From Alphaproteobacteria bacterium (lineage in GTDB: Bacteria; Pseudomonadota; Alphaproteobacteria; Micropepsales; Micropepsaceae): a stretch of DNA of 7,078 nt. Numbering within the stretch: the first letter of the stretch is position 1; each line of letters begins with the position of its first letter. The translations under genes and the position numbers were made by a program. Below are positions 1 to 6,200 of this stretch, in pieces. Under the pieces are notes generated by a model. That model ran no database searches, had not been told where the DNA came from, and saw nothing but the letters and a program-made list of their open reading frames with translations. The stretch covers positions 1 through 7,078 of the forward strand of contig CANBZE010000098.1 of NCBI GenBank assembly GCA_947373775.1, written 5' to 3'.

Positions 1-2
1 CC

Positions 3-3000
3 AAGGTCACCAGCAACATCCTTCTGGGCGGCGGCGGCATCACCCAGAACGGCACTGTCAATTCCACGGCTTCCAACAGCATCATCGTGGACCTGGACGG
101 CACCGTGAACGGCAATGTGCTGATCGGCGGCGGCATATCGGGCGTGGGCGCCGGCCTGATCGGCGTCGCCGAATTCGGCGGCATTCATTCCTGCGCCAGC
201 GATACCGGCCGGCCGGCCGCCTTTACCTGCCCGAGTTCTTCGGGCGGCAGCCTGGTCAATGCCGGCGCGATTTCGCTGATCGGCACGCAGAACTTCAACA
301 CCCGCGGCGGCAATCCGGAATCAGCCAGCGCCATCGTCATCGCCGGCAGCATCGATGGCGGCTTCCTCAACGCCGGGCCCGGCACATCCAGCAATGTCAA
401 CCAGGCGCTGGTTTCCTCGTCCGGCCTGGTCCTGTCCGGTGTTACCAACCCGACCATCCTGATCGACCCGTCGCGCTCCATCACCGGCACGCTGACCGCG
501 CCGCGTGGACCGATCGTCATGGGCCCGGTGACGCCGGACATAGATCCGATCAGTCCCGGCTATTCCTTCATCAACCGCGGCACCATCACCGCCCAGCCGA
601 TCGATTCAGAACTCAGCACCGCTGCGATCGTCATCCAGGGCAACTCGCCCACCTACTTCACCTGCCTCAGCAGCGTGGCCACCACCTGCGATACCGCGGC
701 GCATAACAATGTGTCGGTCCCCGTCACCACCACGACCAATGGCGTCACCACAACCAACAATGTGCTTGTCAATAATGTGGGCGGCCTGCTGAACACCGGC
801 ACCATCACCGCCACTGCCGGCACCAATTCTCAGATCGTGACCTCCAGCGGCATCACCACCGCCACGGCGTTGTACATCGGTCCCTATACCTTCGTGCCGC
901 GCCTGGACGTGCTGGCCCAGAGCATCAGCGGCAGCTCGAGCACCGCCGGCACCATCAGCGCCACCGTCACCGGCATCGGCCAGGGCAGCGCCTTCGGCGT
1001 GATCGTGGGCCCCAATGCGAATCTGCCGCTGATCAATATCGGCAAGGGCGCCAAGATCACCGCTGAAGTGAACACCGGCACTGTTTCGCCCACCAAGACC
1101 ATCGCCAGCGCCAGCGCGCCCTTCAGCCTGGTGTCGGAAGCCATCTCCGACCAGTCGGGCACGCTCAAGACCATCAACAATGCCGGCACCATCCAGGCCG
1201 CCAACACCATCCTGTCGCCCGCCACCGGCGCGGTGACCAGCTCGCTGACCAACGCCATCGACCTGTCCACCGGCACCGGCGGCGGCGTGACGGTCAACAA
1301 CTCCGGCACCATTCTGGGCAGCGTGCTGCTCAGCTCGGCCGGCAACGGCAATGTGCTGAATGTGGGCAATGTCGGCGCCGCCGGCACCGCCAATCCGGCC
1401 ACCGGCCTGGTCAACACCAACGTCAATTACGCGATCGTCGGCCAGCAGCTCCTGGACAATACGCTGGGCCTGTCGCCCATCACTTCGCCCACCGCCATTG
1501 CCTTCGGTTCGGGCTCCGGCCATCAGCTGCATGTCGGCGGCTTCGGCTATGTCAACGCCGTGATCACGTCCGGCGTCAGTGCGCTGGCGGTACAGGTGGA
1601 TCCCAACGGCCTTCTGTTTATCGCCAACACCACCCAGGCGCTGCAGGCCTCCACCTTCAATGTCGCCCCCAACGGCACTCTGGGCCTGGCTGTTTCCCAG
1701 TCGAACCTGAACAGCCTGAACCCGGTGGTGCAGGCCGACAGTGCCAACATCTCCGGCGCCGCCCTGGCGCTGCAGTTCGGCACCTATATTTCCTCCGGCT
1801 TCACCGCCGCCTCGACCACCACCCCGGTCGCCCAGACCATCACCTTGATCCGCGCGCCGGTGATCACCGACACCACCCTGGCGACGCAGAATGCGCTTCT
1901 GGGCCAGAACACGCCGTTCCTGTTCGAGACGCCCACCGAAAGCGGCTTGCAGGCGCTGACCAACACCATCGACGCCAGCGGCCAGAAGGTCCTGCAGCTG
2001 CATCTGTTGCCGCGTTCCACCGGCGCCAAGAATGCCGACGGCACCCCCGGCCTGAACTTGTCCGGCAATGCCCGCAACGAGTTTCCCTTCGCCGCTTCGG
2101 CGCTGGCGACCGACAACGAGCTGGGCTCGGCCATCGCCACCAGCCTGACGGTCTACAACACCCCGGGCGTGCCCGGCAGCGGCATCAATATTTTGGCCTC
2201 GCAGCAGCAGGCCCAGCAGGTCTTCTCGCAGTTCGCGCCGGACGTTTCGGGCGGCACCCGCGAGATCGCCATCCTGCTGACCGACCAGGCCAGCGGCCCG
2301 GTGGCGGCGCGCCAGCGTCTGCTGCGCAGCTATGCCAAGACCGCCGGCGACACCACTTTGTGGGGCGAAGAGTTCACCGGCCAGATCAACAACAAGGGCC
2401 GCACCTCCGCCGACGGCACCCTGACCTCCTACAAGGATCACGGTTTCGGCTTTGTGCTGGGCGTGGACGGCGGCAGCCCCCGCAATGGCTGGTACGGCGG
2501 CGCCTTCACTTTCTACAGCGGCGACGTCAGCCAGCAGCTGCCGCGCGCCACCCGCACCAACACCCAATGGTTCATGCTGACCGGCTATACCGACTGGCGC
2601 GGCAAGCATGTGTTCCTGGATACCCAGATCAGCGCCGCCTATGGCAGTTTCGACGAAACCCGCTCGCTCAATATCGGCGGGCTGTTCCGCGAGGCCACCA
2701 GCAAGCGTCCCGGCGCCATGCTGGCGCTGGGCGCCAATGCCGGCACCATGCTGCATTATGCCGGCATTGAGGTGGATCCCCATGTCAGCCTGGACGGGCT
2801 GACCCTGCGCGAGGAAGGCTATCTGGAAACCAATGGCGGCCCGGGCCTTAACCTGGACGTGGCGCCGTACTTTGCCAGCTCGCTGCGCGGCGCCATCGGC
2901 GCCGACCTCAAGAAGACCGTCAATGTCTGGAACTTCCAGCTCTCGCCGGAACTGCGCCTGGGCTATCGCTACGACATGTTGCAGCAGGCTGTGAAGATCA

Positions 3001-3212
3001 AGGCGGCGTTCCAGTCCACGGGCGGACGCGGCACCGCCGGCAACACCATGACCTTTATCGGTCCCGATCCGGACAGCGGCAACGCGATCCTGGGCCTTGG
3101 CCTGGGCGCGGGCACCGACACCTGGCATCTGGGCGTCAATTACGACTGGATCCGCGGCAACAACGGCTCCACGACTCAGGTTGGTATCCTGACCGTGCTG
3201 GGCCGCATCTAG
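3..3212 (+). CDS. Autotransporter (type Va secretion) outer-membrane protein, 5'-truncated
   Basis: The reading frame is open from the left edge, so the start codon, signal peptide and first part of the passenger lie outside; the GTG at 87 is internal. The visible part is 1069 residues. Residues 1 to about 700 are rich in Gly, Ser, Thr, Asn and Ala with recurring N-x-G-x-I turns, as expected of a beta-helical passenger exposed on the cell surface. Around residues 730-780 a linker containing FAPDVSGG and a helical QASGPVAARQRLLRSYA segment leads into the barrel. From about residue 785 (WGEEFTGQ) to the end, amphipathic strands alternate with short turns (GFGFVLGVDGG, GYTDWRGKHVFLD, LRLGYRYD), matching the autotransporter beta-domain (PF03797 type, about 285 residues). 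The protein ends in Ile rather than the usual aromatic residue. The barrel would insert into the outer membrane and export the passenger; its target (adhesion or other) cannot be read from the sequence. Family confident, function unknown. Confidence 0.9.
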   Translation, partial: KVTSNILLGGGGITQNGTVNSTASNSIIVDLDGTVNGNVLIGGGISGVGAGLIGVAEFGGIHSCASDTGRPAAFTCPSSSGGSLVNAGAISLIGTQNFNTRGGNPESASAIVIAGSIDGGFLNAGPGTSSNVNQALVSSSGLVLSGVTNPTILIDPSRSITGTLTAPRGPIVMGPVTPDIDPISPGYSFINRGTITAQPIDSELSTAAIVIQGNSPTYFTCLSSVATTCDTAAHNNVSVPVTTTTNGVTTTNNVLVNNVGGLLNTGTITATAGTNSQIVTSSGITTATALYIGPYTFVPRLDVLAQSISGSSSTAGTISATVTGIGQGSAFGVIVGPNANLPLINIGKGAKITAEVNTGTVSPTKTIASASAPFSLVSEAISDQSGTLKTINNAGTIQAANTILSPATGAVTSSLTNAIDLSTGTGGGVTVNNSGTILGSVLLSSAGNGNVLNVGNVGAAGTANPATGLVNTNVNYAIVGQQLLDNTLGLSPITSPTAIAFGSGSGHQLHVGGFGYVNAVITSGVSALAVQVDPNGLLFIANTTQALQASTFNVAPNGTLGLAVSQSNLNSLNPVVQADSANISGAALALQFGTYISSGFTAASTTTPVAQTITLIRAPVITDTTLATQNALLGQNTPFLFETPTESGLQALTNTIDASGQKVLQLHLLPRSTGAKNADGTPGLNLSGNARNEFPFAASALATDNELGSAIATSLTVYNTPGVPGSGINILASQQQAQQVFSQFAPDVSGGTREIAILLTDQASGPVAARQRLLRSYAKTAGDTTLWGEEFTGQINNKGRTSADGTLTSYKDHGFGFVLGVDGGSPRNGWYGGAFTFYSGDVSQQLPRATRTNTQWFMLTGYTDWRGKHVFLDTQISAAYGSFDETRSLNIGGLFREATSKRPGAMLALGANAGTMLHYAGIEVDPHVSLDGLTLREEGYLETNGGPGLNLDVAPYFASSLRGAIGADLKKTVNVWNFQLSPELRLGYRYDMLQQAVKIKAAFQSTGGRGTAGNTMTFIGPDPDSGNAILGLGLGAGTDTWHLGVNYDWIRGNNGSTTQVGILTVLGRI
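252..1330 (+). repeat. Degenerate N-x-G-x-I beta-helix motif repeats in the passenger
   Basis: The passenger repeats a short motif of the form (hydrophobic)-N-x-G-x-I: NAGAI (codons ending near 272), NRGTI (near 587), NTGTI (near 806), NNAGTI (near 1193) and NNSGTI (near 1313), plus a related AGTI near 956. In DNA the core is GGCACCATC or GGCACCATT at 579, 798, 948, 1185 and 1305. Spacing is irregular (40-79 codons), so these are structural repeats of a beta-helix rather than recent tandem duplications. No long exact DNA repeat was seen. Confidence 0.6.
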
Positions 3213-3229
3213 AATTTCGGTCTGAAACG

Positions 3230-3259
3230 AAAAACCCCGCCAGCGATGGCGGGGTTTTT
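3230..3259. terminator. Bidirectional intrinsic terminator between convergent genes
   Basis: A perfect 12-bp inverted repeat, AAAAACCCCGCC / GGCGGGGTTTTT, encloses the 6-nt loop AGCGAT. The GC-rich stem is flanked by A5 on one side and T5 on the other, so it reads as a Rho-independent terminator in both directions. It lies 17 bp after the autotransporter stop codon and 10 bp beyond the end of the leftward glyoxalase gene, and so can end both transcripts. Confidence 0.93.
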
Positions 3260-3269
3260 GTTTGCGCCG

Positions 3270-3728
3270 TTACCAGCTGCCGGTGTTGGGCATCGAGGCC
3301 CAGGGCTCCCTGGGCTCCAGATGCCCGTCCTGCAGCAGCTCAATGGAGATGCCGTCAGGCGAGCGGATGAAGGCCATGTGGCCGTCGCGCGGCGGACGGT
3401 TGATGGTCACGCCGCCCGCCATCAGTTTTTCGCACAGCGCATAAATATCGCCCACGCGATAGGCGAGATGCCCAAAGTTCCGCCCGCCGCTATAGCCCTT
3501 CTCGTCCCAGTTCCATGTCAGTTCGATGACCGGGCTCTCCGCGGCCAGCGCGGTATCGCCTTGCGCCCGGATGCGCGCCGCATCGTCGGGTGTGGCCAGG
3601 AACACCAGGGTGAAGCGCCCTTTTTCATTTTCCATGCGCCGCACTTCCTGCAGGCCCAGCTTGCCGCAATAGAAATCCAGCGATGCGTCCAAGTCGGAAA
3701 CACGCACCATGGTATGGAGATATCGCAT
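3270..3728 (-). CDS. gloA: Glyoxalase I (lactoylglutathione lyase), VOC superfamily
   Basis: This 152-residue cytosolic enzyme should convert the hemithioacetal of methylglyoxal and glutathione into S-lactoylglutathione, the first step of methylglyoxal detoxification. The N-terminus ([19 protein letters not shown]) closely resembles E. coli GloA. The four expected metal ligands are present: His5, Glu69 (in VIELTWNWD), His87 (in FGHLAYRV) and Glu130 (in [13 protein letters not shown]). The two halves form the paired beta-alpha-beta-beta-beta modules of the VOC fold. Compared with the 135-residue E. coli enzyme it has an extra segment at about residues 46-64 ([18 protein letters not shown]) and a short C-terminal tail ([17 protein letters not shown]), and it is shorter before the last ligand strand. 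The ATG at 3728 is preceded by AAGGA (plus-strand 3737-3741) at 8-nt spacing, which supports this start. It converges on the autotransporter gene and diverges from tonB. Another VOC enzyme is possible, but the full ligand set argues for glyoxalase I. Confidence 0.88.
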   Translation of the reverse strand: MRYLHTMVRVSDLDASLDFYCGKLGLQEVRRMENEKGRFTLVFLATPDDAARIRAQGDTALAAESPVIELTWNWDEKGYSGGRNFGHLAYRVGDIYALCEKLMAGGVTINRPPRDGHMAFIRSPDGISIELLQDGHLEPREPWASMPNTGSW

Positions 3729-3776
3729 AAGTATTATCCTTGAAGGCCAAGCTGTTGCGGGTGCCGAGCATCGCCA

Positions 3777-3806
3777 ATTTTATGCCGGTAAAAAAGCAAA
3801 AATGTC
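3777..3806 (-). promoter_or_regulatory. Candidate gloA promoter (weak -35)
   Basis: On the minus strand TAAAAT (plus-strand 3777-3782) matches the sigma-70 -10 consensus at five of six positions. A recognisable -35 box is lacking: GACATT at 18-nt spacing (3801-3806) is the best match. Transcription would begin about 40 nt before the gloA start codon. Inferred from sequence only. Confidence 0.28.
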
Positions 3807-3815
3807 GCAAGGGAA

Positions 3816-3854
3816 CCCCGGACGGCATGGCCCATGCCGCCGCCCTGTCCGGGG
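3816..3854. repeat. Large imperfect palindrome (stem-loop)
   Basis: The outer arms CCCCGGAC (3816-3823) and GTCCGGGG (3847-3854) are perfectly complementary. Immediately inside the left arm lies GGCATGG-C-CCATGCC (3824-3838), itself a near-perfect palindrome. The 8-nt segment GCCGCCCT (3839-3846) is left unpaired on one side. There is no adjacent T-run in either direction, so it is not a standard intrinsic terminator. It could be a REP-like extragenic palindrome or a structured part of a transcript. Confidence 0.6.
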
Positions 3855-3861
3855 CAATGTG

Positions 3862-3879
3862 CGCTTGCTGTCTTTGCAA
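3862..3879 (+). repeat. Left arm of 18-bp inverted repeat
   Basis: CGCTTGCTGTCTTTGCAA is complementary to 4056-4073 at 17 of 18 positions, with G3867 opposite A4068-type variation as the only mismatch. The arms are separated by 176 bp. No matching short target duplication was found immediately outside the arms. Confidence 0.7.
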
Positions 3880-4055
3880 TCGAGTTGGCCAGAATTTGAC
3901 CGGTTTTAATTGGGTTTAACGGCTTAAATGTCCCATGCTGCATATGCGAAGTGTAAAGACGTTTGCCAAGAACCTGTCATTGCTTGAGCAGGTGTGCGCA
4001 TCTTGTGAGCAAGGCAAGGGTTTAAGGGGCCTTGCGCCTACGCTGTTTATCCCCC

Positions 4056-4073
4056 TTGCAAAGACAGTAAGCG
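4056..4073 (-). repeat. Right arm of 18-bp inverted repeat
   Basis: TTGCAAAGACAGTAAGCG on the plus strand is the inverted partner of 3862-3879 (17 of 18). Its first six bases coincide with the -35 box of the candidate tonB promoter, so a protein binding the repeat could affect that promoter. This regulatory link is an inference. Confidence 0.7.
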
Positions 4074-4084
4074 ATTGCTTTAAA
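4056..4084 (+). promoter_or_regulatory. Candidate sigma-70 promoter for the tonB-exbBDD operon
   Basis: TTGCAA (4056-4061) and TTTAAA (4079-4084) are spaced by 17 nt, and the -10 is preceded by TG at 4076-4077 with one intervening base, giving an extended -10. Each hexamer matches the consensus at four of six positions. Transcription would start near 4091, giving a leader of about 105 nt that includes the hairpin at 4152-4177. No Fur-box-like sequence was recognised nearby. Confidence 0.38.
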
Positions 4085-4151
4085 AGCGGCCTGAAGGCGT
4101 CAGACATACGGCGCCCGCGTTGGGTTAGAGTTGGTCCCGAACAATTTACCG

Positions 4152-4177
4152 GACCGGGCACGCACGGTGCTTCGGTC
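4152..4177 (+). promoter_or_regulatory. Leader hairpin upstream of tonB
   Basis: GACCG (4152-4156) pairs with CGGTC (4173-4177), and GCAC (4158-4161) pairs with GTGC (4167-4170), separated by a small internal loop (G opposite TT) and closed by the loop GCACG. It ends about 20 nt before the tonB start codon, close to its weak ribosome-binding site. It has no T-run and so is not a terminator. A role in translation or mRNA stability is speculative. Confidence 0.4.
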
Positions 4178-4197
4178 TCGTCTATGAGTGAGAGCGC

Positions 4198-4821
4198 ATG
4201 GAACGTCCAGGTCATTTACACGTCGAGAAGAAAACCACGGCGAACAAGGCCACCAGCCTCGCCATCGTTATTGCCATTCACATTGCAGGCATCGCCGGTC
4301 TGGTTGCCGCTCTCTCTTCCGGCGCGCTGATCAAGCAGCTCCAGGAAATCAAGGCCACCGTCGATACCCAGAAGACGCCGCCCAAGGCGCCGCCGCCGCC
4401 GCCGCCGGATCTGGTGAAGCCGCCGCCGCCGGTCGCCATCGTTCCCGAATTCCAGATCGCCACCGCGCCGCCGCCGCCGGTCACCACCGTGGCCAAGGCG
4501 CCTCCGGCGCCGCCGCCCAAGGCCGTCGCCTCCAGCGATCCGCTGCGCCCCATCATGCGCACCCACACCCTGCCGCCTTATCCGCCCATCTCGGTGCGCC
4601 TGAACGAACAGGGCACCACGCTGATGGAAGTCCACATCACCACCGAAGGTAATGTGGACGACTGCAAGGTGGTGCAGACTTCAAGCTCGGAGCGTCTGGA
4701 TTCGGCCGCTTGCGACTATGTGAAGAGCCGCTGGCGCTGGCAGCCGCCCACCAATCAGGGTACGCCCACTGCCGTTTCCACGCGCGTCTCGGTCAAATGG
4801 GACCTCAAGGACGCCAAGTAA
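4198..4821 (+). CDS. tonB: TonB energy-transducer protein
   Basis: This 207-residue protein should span the periplasm and pass the energy harvested by ExbB/ExbD to outer-membrane TonB-dependent transporters. A short cytoplasmic N-terminus is followed by one membrane anchor at about residues 20-40 (LAIVIAIHIAGIAGLVAAL), with His28 placed like the functionally important His20 of E. coli TonB. A proline-rich spacer at 61-108 contains runs of six, four and four prolines. The C-terminal TonB domain spans about 125-205, with YPP, a GNVDDCKVV strand and SRWRWQPP matching the family's RWRYEP-like segment. It carries Cys156 and Cys172, a pair also seen in many alphaproteobacterial TonB proteins. The spacer is shorter than in E. 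coli TonB (239 residues in all). The start follows a modest GAGTGAGAG purine stretch; no better in-frame start is apparent. It is the first gene of the operon, 38 nt before exbB. Confidence 0.93.
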   Translation: MERPGHLHVEKKTTANKATSLAIVIAIHIAGIAGLVAALSSGALIKQLQEIKATVDTQKTPPKAPPPPPPDLVKPPPPVAIVPEFQIATAPPPPVTTVAKAPPAPPPKAVASSDPLRPIMRTHTLPPYPPISVRLNEQGTTLMEVHITTEGNVDDCKVVQTSSSERLDSAACDYVKSRWRWQPPTNQGTPTAVSTRVSVKWDLKDAK

Positions 4822-4848
4822 TCAGTCACATCATTCATCGATACCCAC

Positions 4849-4852
4849 GGAG
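4849..4852 (+). promoter_or_regulatory. Ribosome-binding site fixing the exbB start
   Basis: GGAG lies 7 nt before the ATG at 4860. The same frame stays open upstream to 4710 inside tonB, but only the 4860 start has this Shine-Dalgarno sequence and begins with a signal peptide. Confidence 0.8.
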
Positions 4853-4859
4853 TAGAAAA

Positions 4860-5702
4860 ATGAACTTCAAGAAATTGACGATCGCTGCCGCCATCGTCGC
4901 CATGACCAGCCTGAGCGCCGTTGCTCCGGTTTACGCCCAGGCTGCCCCGGCGCCTGCCGCTGACGCTGCCGCCCCGGCTGCTGCGCCCGCTCCCGACGCC
5001 GCCGCCCCGGCTGCTGCTCCCGCCGGAAGCGCTGCCGCCAAGGTAAACGCCGCCGACGCGTCGACCCCCTACGGCCTGAAGCACATGGTCGAGAATGGCG
5101 ACTGGATCTCGCGCACCATCCTGGGCACGCTGATCATCATGTCGGCCGGCACCTGGTACATCTTCTTCACCAAGTGGATCGAACAGCAGCGCATCATGGG
5201 CCATGCCGCCCAGGTCGAGAAGAAGTTCTGGACCTCCGCCACCCTGAATGAAGGTGTCGACAAGCTGCCGAAGAACTCCCTCTTCCGCGGTATTGCCGAA
5301 GCCGGCCTCAAGGCTTCCACCGGCGGCACCACTCTGGTGGGCCTGTCCGACTGGATCGGCATGACCCTGACCCGCCAGCTGGAAGACGCCAATGCCCGTC
5401 TGCAGGGCGGCATCGCGTTCCTGGGCTCGGTCGGCTCGGTCTCGCCGTTCGTCGGTCTGCTCGGAACCGTTATCGGTATCTTGAACGCGCTGATCGGTAT
5501 CGGTGTCGCCGGCCAGATGTCCATCGACAAGGTCGCCGGCCCGGTGGGCGAAGCGCTGCAGATGACCGCCATCGGTCTGTTCGTCGCGGTTCCCGCGGTG
5601 CTGCTGTACAACTACCTGGTCCGCCGCAACAAGGTCATCACCGAGAAGCTGCGCGCCTTTGCGGGCGATCTGCAGGCCTATCTCATCAGCAAGAGCAAGT
5701 AG
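4860..5702 (+). CDS. exbB: ExbB proton-channel subunit with signal peptide and Ala/Pro-rich periplasmic extension
   Basis: This MotA/TolQ/ExbB-family inner-membrane protein of 280 residues should form the pentameric scaffold of the TonB motor. Residues 1-26 look like a cleavable signal peptide (MNFKK, hydrophobic core, PVYA before Q27). Residues 27-66 are a low-complexity Ala/Pro linker with DAAAPAAAPA occurring twice (35-44 and 46-55). The ExbB core follows: first membrane helix about 84-104, a cytoplasmic domain, then helices at about 186-213 and 231-255. GLLGTVIGI places Thr203 at the position of E. coli Thr148; GEALQMTAIGLFVAVPA places Glu231 and Thr236 at the positions of Glu176 and Thr181, which line the proton path. 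The family usually has about 240 residues; the surplus is the N-terminal extension. It sits 38 nt after tonB and 31 nt before the first exbD, so co-transcription is likely. TolQ is the alternative, but the tonB context favours ExbB. Confidence 0.93.
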   Translation: MNFKKLTIAAAIVAMTSLSAVAPVYAQAAPAPAADAAAPAAAPAPDAAAPAAAPAGSAAAKVNAADASTPYGLKHMVENGDWISRTILGTLIIMSAGTWYIFFTKWIEQQRIMGHAAQVEKKFWTSATLNEGVDKLPKNSLFRGIAEAGLKASTGGTTLVGLSDWIGMTLTRQLEDANARLQGGIAFLGSVGSVSPFVGLLGTVIGILNALIGIGVAGQMSIDKVAGPVGEALQMTAIGLFVAVPAVLLYNYLVRRNKVITEKLRAFAGDLQAYLISKSK

Positions 5703-5733
5703 GCTGAGCAGATAGTCTTACGGAGATAGAACC

Positions 5734-6189
5734 ATGTCAGTCGACGTCCAACATGCGGTTGAAGACGACACAGCCGAACTGAACGTCACGATCAATACCA
5801 CCCCGTTGGTGGACGTGATGCTCGTCATGCTCATCATCTTCCTGGTCACCATTCCGGTGGTGCTCAAGACGGTGAACGTCCAGTTGCCGACCTATCGCAA
5901 TATCGTCACTCAGACCAAGCCTGAGAATATCGTGATCGCGGTGACCGAGGACGAGCAGACCTATTACAACAACGTGCCTGTCGATCAGTTAGGAATGAAG
6001 CGCAACTTCGTCGACGCCCTGAAGCGGGCCCAGGCGACGGGCAAGCCCTTCCCCGAAGTGCATATCCGCGGCGACAAGGGTGTGCGTTTTGAGGCGATCG
6101 GCCGCGTCATTCTTGCCTGCCAGCAGGCCGGCATCCAGAAAGTGGGCTTCATCACCGAACCCCACGCTCTGGACGCCAACAGCTATTGA
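5734..6189 (+). CDS. exbD: ExbD (first of two), biopolymer transport protein
   Basis: This 151-residue single-pass inner-membrane protein should sit in the ExbB pore and couple proton flow to TonB. The cytoplasmic N-terminus is followed by the signature NTTPLVDVMLVMLIIFLV, with the protonatable Asp27 in the membrane helix (about 24-44) corresponding to Asp25 of E. coli ExbD. The periplasmic domain, about 45-151, includes VHIRGDKGVRFEAIGRVI, the usual ExbD fold segment. It is about 10 residues longer than E. coli ExbD, with a C-terminal tail EPHALDANSY. The ATG at 5734 is preceded by GGAG (5722-5725) at 8-nt spacing. The gene is 31 nt after exbB and 11 nt before the second exbD. Its periplasmic part differs clearly from that of the second copy, so the two are paralogues rather than a recent duplication. 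Confidence 0.93.
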   Translation: MSVDVQHAVEDDTAELNVTINTTPLVDVMLVMLIIFLVTIPVVLKTVNVQLPTYRNIVTQTKPENIVIAVTEDEQTYYNNVPVDQLGMKRNFVDALKRAQATGKPFPEVHIRGDKGVRFEAIGRVILACQQAGIQKVGFITEPHALDANSY

Positions 6190-6200
6190 GGTAATCCGCC

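Larger units (their letters stand above)
3729..4197. other. Divergent intergenic region, gloA to tonB (469 bp)
   Basis: This stretch is less GC-rich than the flanking genes and has no convincing coding frame. It contains a -10-like box for gloA, a large imperfect hairpin (3816-3854), an 18-bp inverted repeat with arms 176 bp apart (3862-3879 and 4056-4073), a candidate tonB promoter overlapping the right arm, a smaller GCAAGG/CCTTGC hairpin (4014-4035), and a leader hairpin just before tonB (4152-4177). The motif CTTGC/GCAAG recurs through it. The frames that cross it lack codon bias and family resemblance. An unannotated small RNA or a remnant of a small mobile element cannot be excluded. 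Confidence 0.6.

Noticed and set aside
87..89. GTG at 87 as start of the autotransporter
   Set aside because: The same frame is open to the left edge with similar beta-helix sequence (NGTVNSTASN and onward), and there is no signal peptide after this codon.
606..3128. Antisense open frame of 840 codons across the autotransporter
   Set aside because: It is a by-product of strong GC-rich codon bias: a Gly/Ala/Gln/Arg-rich low-complexity translation without domains, opposite a well-supported autotransporter.
3246..3743. Rightward 165-codon frame opposite gloA
   Set aside because: It is the complement of a confidently identified glyoxalase I gene and begins inside the terminator.
3896..3929. TTGACC followed by AT-rich sequence as a rightward promoter
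   Set aside because: The -35-like box is good but the -10-like hexamers fall at 13 or 22 nt spacing, outside the usual range.
3729..4197. Fur box or other known iron-response operator upstream of tonB
   Set aside because: I looked for a GATAATGATAATCATTATC-like palindrome and found none; the inverted repeat present has a different sequence and wide spacing.
3916..4215. Leftward 99-codon frame in the intergenic region
   Set aside because: It lacks a ribosome-binding site and family resemblance, and covers the candidate tonB promoter and leader.
3935..4330. Rightward 131-codon frame in the intergenic region running into tonB
   Set aside because: It overlaps the tonB start region by 133 bp, has no clear ribosome-binding site or recognisable domain, and its composition does not match local codon use.
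4710..4859. Upstream extension of the exbB frame into tonB
   Set aside because: It would overlap tonB by over 100 bp and add a non-membrane, basic leader; the ATG at 4860 has GGAG at good spacing and starts a clear signal peptide.
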